Positions 34,936 through 46,458 of a DNA stretch of 64,000 nt are shown here, piece after piece (positions within the stretch are counted from its first letter, which is position 1; each line of letters opens with the position of its first letter). The notes below the pieces were generated by a model that worked only from the letters and a program-made list of their open reading frames with translations, was not told where the DNA came from and ran no database searches. The position numbers were made by a program, and so were the translations under genes. The DNA is from Maratus speciosus (Eukaryota > Arthropoda > Arachnida > Araneae > Salticidae). Where the stretch lies: assembly GCA_963932465.1 (NCBI GenBank), contig OZ010786.1, positions 445,768,619 through 445,832,618 on the forward strand, in the 5' to 3' direction.

Positions 34936-35221
34936 TTTGAGATATTGTTAAGTATTATTGAGGCCTTTTACTGGTATCCTGGCAAATTTACTAAATGTGG
35001 TACTTACGTATTATCCGACCAGGTCATATTCACTACGCCTACAACAGCGTCGAAAAATAAATTACATTCTTATTTTTTATCACTTTCCAACAAAGTTGAA
35101 AAGTGTTTATGACTTCGGTTTTTCTGTCCGTCTGTCCGTGCTCTGACTCCCATAAATATACTCGGATTGCCCTGAAATTTTTGGATGTTATTGACGTTTA
35201 CCATAGCACGTTCCCTATTTC

Positions 35222-35578
35222 TAAGGCTCCTGTAACTTGGGCTGACTCAGGCAGCCATTTAATTGCCGGTAGGAGATGAACGATTGGCCACGTCGCATGG
35301 GCAACAATCGCTCATTGGTTTAACCCCTTGAGGGGTACCGGTATATATTATATACCACCTAAGATTAATGAAGTTTTACACCAGAAAAATTTTATTAAAT
35401 TTTACTTTTCTAACTTTGGTGGAAAGAAGCCGTAAAATTGCTTTTACTTATTTTGAAATAGAATTTTTGAAAGATTCCGGTGGGAATTCAGCATTTCACA
35501 AACGTAATTGCTTGCCCCTCAAGGGGTTAAGTGGGAAACAAAATGCTTGACGATTCAGCCTGTCTTATAGGAGCTCTA
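35222..35578. mobile_element. hAT-like MITE inside the AACACTTTCC element
   Basis: Flanked by CCTATTTC at 35214-35221 and 35579-35586, an 8-bp duplication. Termini TAAGGCTCCTGTAA and, inverted, TAGAGCTCCTATAA. The inverted relative near 61425-61445 has a single CCTATTTC, the empty site. Confidence 0.9.
35324..35526 (+). mobile_element. TTAA-flanked MITE, family C, inside the hAT MITE
   Basis: TTAA at 35320-35323 and 35527-35530. Termini CCCCTTGAGGGG and CCCCTCAAGGGG are perfect inverses. It is the innermost of three nested elements. Confidence 0.9.
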
Positions 35579-36764
35579 CCTATTTCAAATAAAGTTTGTA
35601 GCGTGTTTAGTTCATTTACAGGAACAGCCAAAAGTTTTCCGTTACATTATGGCCTATGGGGAAAAATCGTTTAAAATGATTTTTAATGATGTTACACGCT
35701 TTCGAACATAATAAAATTGACATGCATTTTTGAAGTGCACTAAAACATGCATTCTGTAGAATATGCGGTGCAAAGATTAGTTATTATTCCTTTACAGGGC
35801 CATACAAAAGAATTCCGTTACATAATGATATAGGGGTGGAGGGAATTGTTTGCGGCATATTTTAAGTATGTTAAATTGTTTCATGTGTAATGAATTTGAT
35901 ACAAGTCGCCGAGGTTTACTATAACTTATTTCATGTATAATACGAAGTGCATAGCATTTACAGGGATACACAAAAGATTTCAGATACTATATTGTATCCG
36001 AAGTACTGTACAGTAGCGATGATTGCTAGAAATGCATTTTTAATTATGTTATGCGCTTTATGTTTCACTATATTTATGCATAGTATAAGGTGTGTATAAA
36101 TGCTATAATTCAAATATAGGGCTACACAAAAGAATTCGTAAGGGTTACTGGTTATGAGTGCATATTGCTTAAAGGTGGTTTTTAAATGAGTTATGCATTT
36201 ATACGCTGAACTGAATTTAGTTTACTAAGAAATGTTTGCAGAATATAAATAAAATGGTATACAGGGTCACGCAAAGAATTGGATACATGGCCGTCTAAAA
36301 GGGATAATTTCTGGAAATGTGATTTCAGTAGTTTTAAGAGTGTTTTAGTTTGAATAAAATTTTAGCTAAATATTGGCGTGTAATAAAGGTACTAGGTTAA
36401 CTACAGAGTTATACAAAAGTATTCAAATACGTTTCCATCTATTAGCATAAATTGCTGACAGAGAAATTTTAACCTGTTATGCGATTTCTTGCTAAACTAA
36501 ATTTCCCTATTATATAGTATATATATCAACCTACTGATCAAATACAGGGCTGTTTAATAGAATTGGAATACATATTTAGCTATGGGCGGTAATTAGTTTT
36601 GCACATCACATTTGGAAATCTACACTATATTTTTTTTGTGTACTTTAAGCATGTATTTTAATGTTTTATGCGTTTTCTAAAATGTTTACTTAGTTATCGT
36701 CTTTACCTTATTTCACTAAATAACGAAGTTTTGTAAAAACATTCAGGAAGTGTTGGAAAGTGTT

Positions 36765-37029
36765 TCATAATCTATGCTCAACGCATGATTTTTCTTTCTT
36801 GTTGTTTTCTTCATTTGAACTGCATAGGTAATATTACATGTCATATTAAAGGCAGTGGCGGAAGTATTTATATATATAGCTAAATAATATGATATAGCAT
36901 ATATATATATAGATATAATATATTATATTCATTGATGCAGCATATTTATATTATATTTATTCTGGTCAGCATAACAAACCAATGGAAATAAAACTACCCT
37001 CATAAGGGGTTACCATGGTTTTCGAATGT
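36765..37029. repeat. (AT)n-rich spacer
   Basis: TA-rich runs at 36870-36960 (TATATATATAGATATAATAT). Nothing else recognised. Confidence 0.6.
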
Positions 37030-37720
37030 TAAAAAAATTGTAATTTAATAGATTACAATGACCATATGGAATTGATTTCGTCTACCAAATTCCGTCGCAT
37101 CCTCTTCAACAACAGATCGCAAAGATCAAACTTCAGACGACCAAAACCATTATCGATAAACTCTCAAAGTCCCGTTTCGAGAAGAAAAACAGTTTACAAA
37201 TCGAAAGCAGTTCCACCGAATCATCCACAGATTGCGACAAATTACCTACGCTGAGCTCAATTTTTCCCGGTTAGAATCGACCGATTGTAAAACGCCATGG
37301 TTAGTGGACTGGAGCCCCTCGAGACATGGCCTTTTACTATCAATCGATTAAACATTATGATTGTTTCTTTTTTCGCGTTCGTCTTTTATTCTGTAATCGG
37401 TTTTCATGGGTTACATAATCAGTTGAAGACCTCGATTTTCATGGCCTACATAATCAGTTGAAGACCTCAATTTTTGCTTTGCAAGACGATTTTCATTTCG
37501 GCGTCACTCTTTGGCTTTGGATTTTTTCATATCTGATAATTTGCGCCTACCCATTTTGCAACTTTTTCAATTTTTAACGATTTTATGCCTTTCTATTCAA
37601 ATAAAAATTCTTCTAAAAGTAAAGAACATCGTTGAATTTCGTTAAAAAAAAATAAAATGCGAGCATCATTTGGCCCCATCCTCGACCGAAAACAACAACC
37701 ATAGTATTTAAAAAAATTTC
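37030..37720 (+). repeat. Dispersed repeat E', copy 1
   Basis: GATTACAATGACCATATGG at the left resembles the repeat-E end. The rest matches 63485-64000 in reverse complement with little divergence (TCAATTTTTCCCGGTTAGAA; TGGCCCCATCCTCGACCG). TAATCAGTTGAAGACCTC occurs twice in tandem in both copies. The 62-codon frame at 37066 is rich in R, S and K but has no recognised domain. Confidence 0.75.
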
Positions 37721-38277
37721 AATCAAAAATTTGGAAAATTCAGCCGGTGGGACCTGTTTTCCGGAGACCTCTAAAAAGAAGTGTCTTCGTGGGCGTCAGG
37801 ATAAGTCATTGTAGCTTTATCTGAAATTAAAGAACCACATTTCTTTCTGTTTGTAGATAGGTAGAGCTCGTGATTGAACGAAGGATTTAAATAAAAATTG
37901 AAATTTGAATTTTTGGCAGAGTTGTATGCGAATAAAAAAATACAATTTTTGGTACAATTTACACTACGTATAGCCTTGTAAAATTAGTTGTAATAGAAAA
38001 AACCAAAAAAAAAAAAAAAAAATCCTTCGTTCAATCACTATTTAATACTAAAGATCTGTGCATTAGTTTTTGAGAAATCGTGTACACCTACTTGAAAAAT
38101 AGGGTTTTTATAAACTAGTCTTTGGGGACCACCGTAACACTTACCCATCATGGATATGCATAATGTAAAATATGAAAATAAAACATGTGTAAAATATTTA
38201 TAAAATGCATTGCTATTCCAAAATAAAATTTAAACGTATATTTTAATATTTTTAATACATAGTAAAGCTCTGTTTCC
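37721..38277. other. No gene; near-repeat of one phrase
   Basis: TTCGTTCAATCAC near 38027 is the inverse of GTGATTGAACGAA at 37871, bracketing about 160 bp. Poly(A) at 38005-38022. Otherwise unrecognised. Confidence 0.45.
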
Positions 38278-38285
38278 GAATTGCG

Positions 38286-38886
38286 GGCACAACTTGATTA
38301 TCCCGTCGACCAATTTCAATAAATTATATAAATTGCCAAACTACTCGCAAAATTATACATATACTGGACACCCTTGGAGACCAGTTTGGTCTCCCTTAAA
38401 ATTCATGTTTGGGAAAGCATGCTAAGCATTGTATCATGTTATTTTTATTCATAATTTCATTTACTTGGAGTCCCTTAAATATAATTAATATAATCCCTTA
38501 AGCTAATATCAGTTTTTGTTGCATTAAAATATCTGAATTTGTTGATTTTCTGTAAGCAAGTAAACCCTATTGGTTTACAATGGAAGTCTATGGGAATTTC
38601 GCGAAATATTAAAGATATCGCCAAGTTGGCGACAAACTTAATGGCATTTGGCGACGGAACAGATATATAGATTGGTATAATTTTTATTTTAAATAACGGA
38701 AGAACAAATAAATTAGTAAAAGATTAATAAAAATACAAATAAAACATCGAATTAAAAATCACTTGATGACGCAACAAACACATGTAACGTGTTTAATGTC
38801 AAGTGAATGTGACATTTACGATAATCCATTATTGGCATTTAATGTTATAGTTTGCCGAAAGTTTGATGGAATAATCGAATAGTACC
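38286..38886. mobile_element. hAT-like MITE (GGTACTAC family), interrupted
   Basis: 8-bp duplication GAATTGCG at 38278-38285 and 38887-38894. The sequence matches 62459-62749, including TATCCCGTCGACCAATTTC and AACAAATAAATTAGTA. A Helitron of about 308 bp is inserted after position 38363. Confidence 0.85.
38364..38671 (-). mobile_element. Miniature Helitron nested in the hAT MITE
   Basis: On the minus strand it begins TCTATATATCTGTTCC and ends with the hairpin GGAGACCAAACTGGTCTCC followed by AAGGGTGTCCAG, where CCAG replaces the usual CTAG. Its 5' flank is A and its 3' flank T. The interior is one copy of the CGCCAAG block of the 8543 Helitron. The uninterrupted MITE at 62459 serves as an empty site. 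Confidence 0.75.
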
Positions 38887-38894
38887 GAATTGCG

Positions 38895-40172
38895 TAAAAG
38901 AAACATCCTTATAACTCCAAAAAAAAAAAAAAATAATTAATCATATTAACTAACACTTTACTGCGTCGGATTAAGCGTCTCATTTCCAATTAAAATATAT
39001 CTTTGAATTGAAATTTGAATGAAATACTGGGTCATGAAAATTCGAAGAGTGTGAAAAATATGATTACAAATATCTCGCAATGCGAAATTTATGTTTTTTA
39101 TTGTCTTTATATTCACTCCTTCAAATAAACAATTTCGAAAATTTTTGTATACCTTTTATCAGAACGAATATTTCGAGAGTACGAAAAAATAGTTCCGGAT
39201 AATCGAGGTTACTGATATTCAACAAGTTTCTTCCCATTATTACATACTAAGTACACACCAAATTTCAAGTCTCTATCTCAATTTGTTCGGGAGTTAGAGC
39301 GATTACAGGTACACACACATACACCTAGACGGGCGGTAAATTTTTTTTCAAAAAATATGTTTTTCGGAATCTCCAGTGGCTAAAACGTGTAAATCCATGA
39401 AAATTTTTTTTTCGACTTTCAAAACGATTACAAGACTTACCTTATACTACGTATTATGTGTAAGTAACAAGTGATATACCTGCGTTGCTTCAGACCGGTC
39501 TAGCCTAATGAGGGGAATTTCCAAAGGCTTTCTCTTCCAGACTTTTATTCTGATCGAATTGAAACTTTGTAAAAACATTCTAGACATATTTTACTATGAG
39601 ATAAAAAAATATAAAATAAATGGATTTTTTTAAATTTTCAAACCTAAGTAACCCCTTAATATCGTTTATTGCAATTTAATGTTTATGCATTTAACAAATG
39701 TATGCTAAATTACTGTTTTGTATTACTTTAGATAGGTTTTACGTTATTTATCATTTTAAAAAATATTATGGATTTATTTAATTTACATTAAATTACTATT
39801 TTAATCACGGTTGGCAATCGACAACGATAAAGAAAATTGGCAAAAGACAAACAGTTTTGGCAATCTTTCTACGTGGCCTGGATAATACATACTAACAAGG
39901 AAGGTCTCCTTACCGCACATGCGCAGAATCTTTTGAAAAAAAAAACAATTAAACTACTTATGTATGTAATAAAGGTTCAGTCAAATTTAGTGGCGGAATT
40001 ACAGTAGAAAGACTGTAAAAAAAAAAAAAAAATACTTTCGTATATTTGGCGCGAAAAGACGAAGGCGTCACGCGATTTGGCGAGCAGCACTTTTCCTCGC
40101 CAAAAGCCAACGATTTTAAGGCATCTGAAAATTGCTTGTTAATTGATTTTGAGGACGCGAATAAATAATATT
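38895..40172. other. No gene recognised; possible decayed repeat end
   Basis: TTCGGGAGTTAGAGCGATTA and GACGGGCGG near 39288-39338 are of the kind also seen at the ends of the AACACTTTCC family. CCTGCGTTGCTTCAG at 39480 resembles the inverse of a Helitron-type hairpin. Poly(A) at 40018-40032. Confidence 0.4.
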
Positions 40173-41871
40173 TCCTTCTATATATAAAAAAAAGGTTTGA
40201 TTTGGAAATGGACCAATGAAAATCTGCGTAGATATTCCCGGTAGATCGGCATCCAATTTGAATGCTTAAGCATGGCCTTTCTTCGTTAATATTAAAAAAA
40301 AAACTGTTGCATACAAAAACATGAAAATCGGTGGTATTATAGAGAAATGTTGGATAAACACGCTGATACAGACAGTTTTCAAATCGAAGAATTATTTTAA
40401 GAGATATTTAATGCTAAAGTTGGACAAAATCGTTCCATTAAAGTTTCATTGGAGCAAAAACTATGTATGGGAATTAATTCATTTTTAAATCATTTTATAC
40501 GTTATAAGTTCCCAGTGTACAGATTGCATTTATTTTTTTTAATTTGACTCATTTTTTGTGGTTTTATTTCTATTTTAAATTCAAATTTTCAGCATTTCGA
40601 GACATATTTTATATAAATTTTAGAAAATGTTATTAATTTAAACTGTTGCCAATTGTATAAACAGCGCAAACAATAATGTTTACTTGAAATTAAAAATTTA
40701 TTTACACGTGACTATTATAAACAGAAAAAAATTAGAATTAAATGATTACATGTTAAAGCAGGAAAATTACGTCATAAGAACCATATTTACACTTGAATTT
40801 TAAAAGAGAAACAAAATGTTAAAATAAAAAAATTATTATGCGTTAAAACTTGTAAATGGAGGAAATTACGTCATATTCAAAATTGTCAAAAAATATGGCA
40901 AAACAATTTAAATTAAAAAATATATTTGGCGAGATATTTTGAGATAATCTTTTCAACTATGATCGTGAATTCGAAGACAGCGCAAATAATATTTCCTTCT
41001 AACAACAAAAATATTTTCACCTGAATATTAATAAGAGAAACAAAACTTTGGTGTAAATTACGTCAGATTTAAGGGTGTATTCGAAAAAATATTTTTCCAC
41101 CCTCAACAGCTCGAAATTTTCTGAGACATTTTCAGACTCATTCATAAAAGTAAAAACATGAAACTTGCTGGGGTGATTTCTGAAGACATGTTTAACATGC
41201 CGTGTGATTTCATTTTCAGCTCAATTAATTAGAATTTGATTTTTAAACAATTATTTTCTCAGTATGACCCCTTTTTTCATTCCCAGATCGCCCGCTTCGG
41301 AAAATTCGGTTCAAAACGCCAACTTTGACAACGTTTTTTACAGTATTTTCTGCATTTATCAAAAAATTAAGAAGCACCGCACATTATATAGTTTCTAAAT
41401 AAGAGAATTTCCCAGTTTGATGGGTTTGAGGGCAAAAATGAATTTTAAAATGAATCAGAAAATAAGCAGTTTGGATCGGAATACACCCTTAAAACGATAC
41501 ATTTAAAATGAATTATTTAAAAGAACTATCTTATAGCGCTGTTAAAAAATACCGGGAAACAATGACACTGTTTACTTAATTCATTTTACATTAGCTTATT
41601 TTCAAATGTTTAACTATTTTTTTTTTAATTAAATACGAAAACAGGCATTGTATCTCTTAACAACAGCAGATTTGGTCTTAAAAATCCCCAATCCAAGGTA
41701 AACGAATGGAAACCCGTTTACAGAGAGAGATCGCTGCTGTTTTTCTCTTTTTTCTTTTTTTTTAAAATTTTAATTCAATGTTTTTAAGTCGATCAAATTA
41801 GCGTGATTTTTGGATTTTGGTGTGATTGAACGGGGGTTGGCAAGCGTAGCTCGTAGGGGGGAGCTCCCTAG
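40173..41871 (+). mobile_element. Non-autonomous Helitron, copy of the 44721 element
   Basis: Near the start is TTCTATATATAAAAAAAAGG. The 3' end has GGGGGTTGGCAAGCG, TAGCTCGTAGGGGG, a GGGAGCTCCC hairpin, then CTAG at 41868-41871 followed by T. The interior aligns throughout with the inverted Helitron at 44721-46324. A TTAA element is inserted at 41073. The exact 5' base is uncertain because the preceding base is not an A. Confidence 0.8.
41073..41488. mobile_element. TTAA-flanked MITE, family A
   Basis: TTAA at 41069-41072 and 41489-41492. Termini GGGTGTATTC and GAATACACCC are perfect inverses over 10 bp. The homologous Helitron at about 45400 reads GTCAGATTAAAAACGAT (inverse strand) with a single TTAA, the empty site. 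Similar to piggyBac-type insertion preference. Confidence 0.88.
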
Positions 41872-42334
41872 TAATTTAAATTTAAACAATGTGAGAGTTT
41901 AATACCTATATTTTTTTGTATTACATATTTATGTTGCTTGTTGCTGCAGTTATTTAAGTTTATAACTGTAAAAATAATTTCATATAAAAAATATATTTTG
42001 ATATTGAAAAATATATTTTCACATATTTAGGCGTATTCCAAATAAAGGCCAGATGAAGAATGCTGCAGTTTTCCATTTCAATATCGGAGAAGTTTTTCTT
42101 TCCATAGCAACAAAATCGAATCGACAGTACGACAGTGCTTAATTGGACTTCAATTTTGAGATTGAAACAATTTTAATTAATTTAAATTTTGTTTTAATTC
42201 ATAAAATTTCATAGTTAACTTTCATTATAAATATACATAGGGCAAAATCAGAGTTAAAACAAACTAAAACTGACAAAACTAAAATTATTTAAGTTAAATT
42301 TATTTAAACAAGTTCAACTGAAACGTTTTAACCT
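41872..42334. other. No recognised feature
   Basis: A+T-rich non-coding sequence between the Helitron and the palindrome. Confidence 0.5.
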
Positions 42335-42471
42335 TAAGGCTAATGTCAGACAAACGTCTTTTTGCACGCTTTTTCCCCTACACATCATCCCTACACAATG
42401 CCAGCGGCATTGTGTACGGATGATATGTAGGGAAAAAAGCGAGGAAAAGACGTTCGTCTGACATTAGCTTA
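42335..42471. repeat. 137-bp near-perfect palindrome
   Basis: TAAGGCTAATGTCAGACAAA at the left pairs with TTCGTCTGACATTAGCTTA at the right; the centre is ATGCCAGCGGCAT. Arms are about 66 bp with only a few mismatches, much less diverged than the surroundings. Confidence 0.92.
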
Positions 42472-43557
42472 AAGAGTATTTGACATAAAAAAGTATTTTT
42501 TGAAATTTTATTTCATCGCCAACCGGTGATAAAGATAAATCGCCAAATGACAAAATTTTCATTATTTTTTTACGGACGCTCTATCGAGTTTCCTCCGAAA
42601 TTTTTTTATAAATATACCTATACTCATGAAAAGAATGTTCTATATTTTTTTTCAAATTTTTCGGAGTATGCCCGTATGGAGATTTTCCTTGTAAGTACCC
42701 TAAATGCAAAAAATATATCAGAGTTTTCAATTAAAATGGATTTTCATCCACCTTCTGTACACCGTACGGTATATCGGCCGTCCTTTATCCGGGTATACCA
42801 GGTTCGAATGTATGGTTTATTTAATATTTTGTTCCCCTTTTTCAACATATCGTTACAGTAGTTTTTTTAATCAAGTCTTCAAAAATACACTCTTCATTAT
42901 TTATTTTTCATTTAATCTAGAAAAAGAGAGTTGTAGTGGACAATCTGCCTCTATAATGACAAACTCAGAATGGGGAAAAAAAACTTATCTCACATGTGTT
43001 AATCACCCCATATCATTAAACATAGACACGAGAAATTCCTCAGAAAAAATGCCAACACAAAGTGCAAATATTTGCCGGCACTTTTCAAATATTATGAACC
43101 TTCTCGATAGGTACAAAAATAAGACTGAGTAATAAAGTGCTTGTTTGCGAAAACGAATCTTGATGACTTACGGTATTTTCTGGCATGCATTTTCTCAATA
43201 TTCTCTAACATCTTTTGAACATGTTGTAATGGGAAGGATTAAAAAAATTCAAATGAATACCGTATTTTCCGGTATATAAGACGTGTGCCAAAATTTAAAA
43301 GAATGGCAATTCCTAGTTCAGAAATAAAAGTTAAAAAAGTTTTTTTTTATTAACACTCTTTATAAGCATTCCATGTAAATCTTAAAAATCACAATTGATT
43401 TAACGAGTGCAATTCATTTGGTTCTTAAAAATGTCCGTTACAGAATGTTAATTTGGCGTAGGCCAAGATTATGGAAAATTCACAGCTTTGATTTACGGAA
43501 AGCGCAAATTAGTGATTTTAATAAAAAAAATCCCAGTGGTTACTCCCTTTCTTTTTA
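42472..43557. other. No gene; one unit of the old repeat
   Basis: ATGACAAACTCAGAATGGGG at about 42957 and CATTAAACATAGACACGAG-like sequence nearby are a unit of the degenerate repeat seen at 18.9-24.9 kb. The overlapping 111- and 142-codon open frames, the longest here, run through that unit and have no recognised domain. ACCGTATTTTCCGGTATATA at 43259 looks like an element end without a partner. Confidence 0.45.
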
Positions 43558-44063
43558 CCCAACTGCCAAGAAGGGAAGAAGGCGCTTATCTGGGTATTTG
43601 GGTATGTGGATTTCTTTATACCCTTGAAACATCCCAACGGCTGGATGAATTTTAATAAATGAGGTCTCTATTGATTCGTCTTAATCGTCCGATGGTTATA
43701 GGCTAGATTTTGTTTCCATAAATTCAAAATGGCGGTAGAGACCGAAAAAAATATTTACCACCATATTGAGTGGCATATCATTAGATAAGTCTTTCAAAAT
43801 GAAGACCATGTTTCCTAGACTATTTTACAGTCAGAAGCTCCGTTTAAATATTACACAACCTCAAAGTTGTGTAGGTAGGATCTTTAGCTTAACTGTAACT
43901 CTAACCTTCATAGACATCTATAGGCTTCATCAAAACAGTGTTTATAGATAGGAACTAACAATTAAACACAACTTAAAAGTCATTAATACACGTAAATAAA
44001 ATAATAGGTAAGTAATATAAATTAAAAATTCGTCAATAAGAAATTAAACTAAAAAAATCAAAA
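43558..44063. mobile_element. ACCCGACT-family MITE, second copy
   Basis: ACCCAACTGCCAAGAAGGG at the left; GTATGTGGATTTCTTTATAC and CATATTGAGTGGCATATCAT are shared with 23052-23579. Its right boundary abuts the palindromic element. Confidence 0.65.
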
Positions 44064-44337
44064 ATCGGACTGAGTAAAAAGCGAACTAAAAAGAGGGAAA
44101 CAGGATGACGTAAGATAATAGTAGAGTGTGTAATGGAAATCCTTTTTTTTTACTTAAGTAACTGCAGTCGGAGGCAATCATGTAGGTAGAAGGAGCCGCA
44201 GTACATACCTAAACATGAATATAACGCCCCCGACTGCAATTACGTAAGTTAAAAAAAAGGATTTCCATTACACACTCTACTACTTTCCTACGTCAACTTA
44301 TTTCCCCCTTTTTAGTTCGCCTTTTACTTAGTCGGGT
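44064..44337. repeat. Palindromic element of about 274 bp
   Basis: GAGTAAAAAGCGAACTAAAA (left) pairs with TTTTTAGTTCGCCTTTTACT (right), and GAGTGTGTAATGGAAATCC pairs with GGATTTCCATTACACACTC exactly. Arms are about 110 bp with a 50-bp loop. Its outer ends share the CCCGACT motif with the neighbouring MITE family. Confidence 0.9.
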
Positions 44338-44720
44338 TTATTTTATTTTTTATTTTTTTTATTTATTTAAGATATGGTAACCGGAAAGAACAAAAAAACA
44401 TTCTTTAAATTATCTATTCAGGTTATCTAAATTGTTTTTTAAATGTATAATTATATTTTAATTAATATTAAACTATTAAATGATAAAAATGTATGTTTTA
44501 AAAACTATTATACTCTTTATTTTTATATCTGTTTTCTACTTTTTTAGGACTTAAAACATTTCACTGTTGTAGTGTCACTGACAGATGGCATATTTTGGCT
44601 ATTTTGGCTTTTTTTATTTATTTAAGATATGGTAACAGGAAAGAACAAAAAAACATTCTTTAAATTATCTATTCAGGTTATCTAAATTTTTTTTTAAACG
44701 TATAATTATATTTTAATTAA

Positions 44721-46324
44721 CTAGGGGGCTCTGCCCCCTACGAGCTACGCTCGTCAACCCCCGTTCAGGCACCACAGACTCTAAAAGTACGCTAATTTGA
44801 TCGTCTTTAAAAAGATTTCGGAAAATTGAATTATAATTTAAAAAACAATGGTGATCTCCCTATAAACGGATTTCTATTCATTTCTCTTTGACTGGGGAAT
44901 TTTAAGGCCAAATCCGCTGCGGAACTACTTGATTAACCCATCGACCAATTTCGCCAAATTATATAAATCGCCAAAGCACTCGCCAAATTATACAAATTGA
45001 CATCATTTTTATTTTAAATAACGAAAGAACAAATAAATTAGTGCAATATTAATAAAAATACAAATAAAACGTCGAAATAAAAATAACTTGATGACGTAGA
45101 CACGTGTAACTTGCTTAAAATCAAGTTAATGTGACATTACGATCAACCATTATTGGCATTTAATCTTATAGTTTGACGAATGATAGATTTTTGGTCGACA
45201 GGATAACTAAGTAGTACCAAAAATACATATGTCAATCGCTGTTTTCGTCTTTGATTAAGTAAAATAAGATAAACATTTCAAAATAAGCTAATATAAAAGG
45301 AATTAAGTAAACAGAATCTTTGTCTCCCGTTTTTTTTTAACAAAGCGAAAAGAAAGTTATTTTAAATAAGACATTTTAAATTAATCGTTTTTAATCTGAC
45401 GTAATTTTGACCAAACTATTCTTTCTCTTTTTAATATTCACGTGAAAATACTTGTGTTAGAAATGAAATACTATTTGCGCTTTCCTAATAAAAATAGTTG
45501 AAAAGTATCCTTTCAAAATATCAAATAAATGTCTAGCGCAATTTCTAAATTTAAACCGTTTTGCAATATTATTTTGTGTTCATTTTATGTAATAATTGTA
45601 ATGTGACGTAAATATGACGTAATTTCTCCTATTTAAGACTTCTAACGCATGTTAATAAATTTATTATTTTACAAATTCCTTTCTCTCTTAAAATTCACGT
45701 GTAATTATAGTTTTTATAACGTAATTTTTAATAAGTTCTTGCTTTTTGTACATAATTATTTAATTCTAATTCCAAATGTTTTTTTCTGTTTAAAATAGTC
45801 ACGTGTAAATAAATTTTTAATTTATTACACGTATAATTTTTTTTTTTTTTGAAGCAAACATTATTATTTCCGCTGTTTATACAGTTGGCAACAGTTAAAA
45901 TTAATATCACTTTCTAAAATCTGTAAAAAATATCTCTAGAAATGCTGAAAATTTGAATTTAAAATAGAAATAACACCACAAAAAATTAGCCAAATTAAAA
46001 AAAGAAATACAATCTGCACACCGGGAACTTCAAACGTATAAAATGATCTAAAAATTATTAAATTCCCATGAATAGATTTTGTTTTTATAAAACTTTTTTA
46101 ATGGAACGATTTTGTCCAACTTTAGCATTAAATATCTCTTAAAATAATTCTTCGATTTGAAAACTGTCTGCATCAGCGTGTTTATCAAACATTTCTGTAT
46201 AATACTATCGATTTTCATATTTTTGCATGCATTATTTTTCTTAATATTAACGAAGAAAGGCCTCAGGTCTCAAAAAATTCAAAACCGGCGGCGGCGGTGG
46301 TTACTTTTTTTTAGAATAGAGAGA
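44721..46324 (-). mobile_element. Non-autonomous Helitron with exact ends
   Basis: On the minus strand it starts TCTCTCTATTCTAAAA and ends GGGGGCAGAGCCCCCTAG, a perfect GC hairpin followed by CTAG. It is inserted between A and T. The tandem partner copy reads TTTTAATTAATATTAAAC across the site with no missing or added base, so there is no target duplication. Length 1604 bp, no Rep/helicase coding. A hAT-like MITE is inside (44921-45218). About 0.9 kb of its core aligns with 40173-41871. Confidence 0.95.
44921..45218. mobile_element. hAT-like MITE (GGTACTAC family) inside the Helitron
   Basis: Aligns end to end with 62459-62749. Termini GGAACTACTTGATTAACC and, inverted, GGTACTACTTAGTTATCC. 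Flanking 8-mers no longer match (TCCGCTGC and AAAAATAC), but the sister Helitron lacks the segment. Confidence 0.8.
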
Positions 46325-46458
46325 TATTAAACTATTAAATGATAAAAATGTATGTTTTAAAAACTATTATACTCTTTATTTTTATATCTGTTTTCTACCT
46401 TTTTAGGGCTTAAAACATTTCACTGTTGTAGTGTCACTGACAGATGGCATATTTTGGC

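Larger units (their letters stand above)
35080..36764 (+). mobile_element. AACACTTTCC-family element with internal degenerate repeats
   Basis: Ends CACTTTCCAACA and TGTTGGAAAGTG are inverted repeats of about 13 bp; the left one also forms a small hairpin with TTGAAAAGTG. The interior repeats a block of about 130-170 bp at least seven times: ACAGGG-x-ACACAAAAGAATTC followed by TACAT and GCATTTTT... blocks (about 35620, 35796, 35961, 36117, 36262, 36410, 36545). Related copies: 60424-61561 (inverted), 56063-56345, 1206-1315. No coding capacity. Confidence 0.8.
44353..46458 (+). repeat. Tandem duplication of about 250 bp, second copy split by a Helitron
   Basis: Copy 1 is 44353-44598. Copy 2 is 44608-44720 plus 46325-46458. 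Both run from TTAAGATATGGTAAC to GACAGATGGCATATTTTGGC with very few differences. Confidence 0.93.

Noticed and set aside
39470..39515. Helitron end near CCGGTCTAG
   Set aside because: CTAG is followed by C rather than T, and the hairpin is on the wrong side; left as a weak resemblance.
42704..43132. Longest open frame (142 codons) as a gene
   Set aside because: It runs through a unit of the old degenerate repeat, overlaps another frame, and shows no domain or codon signal.
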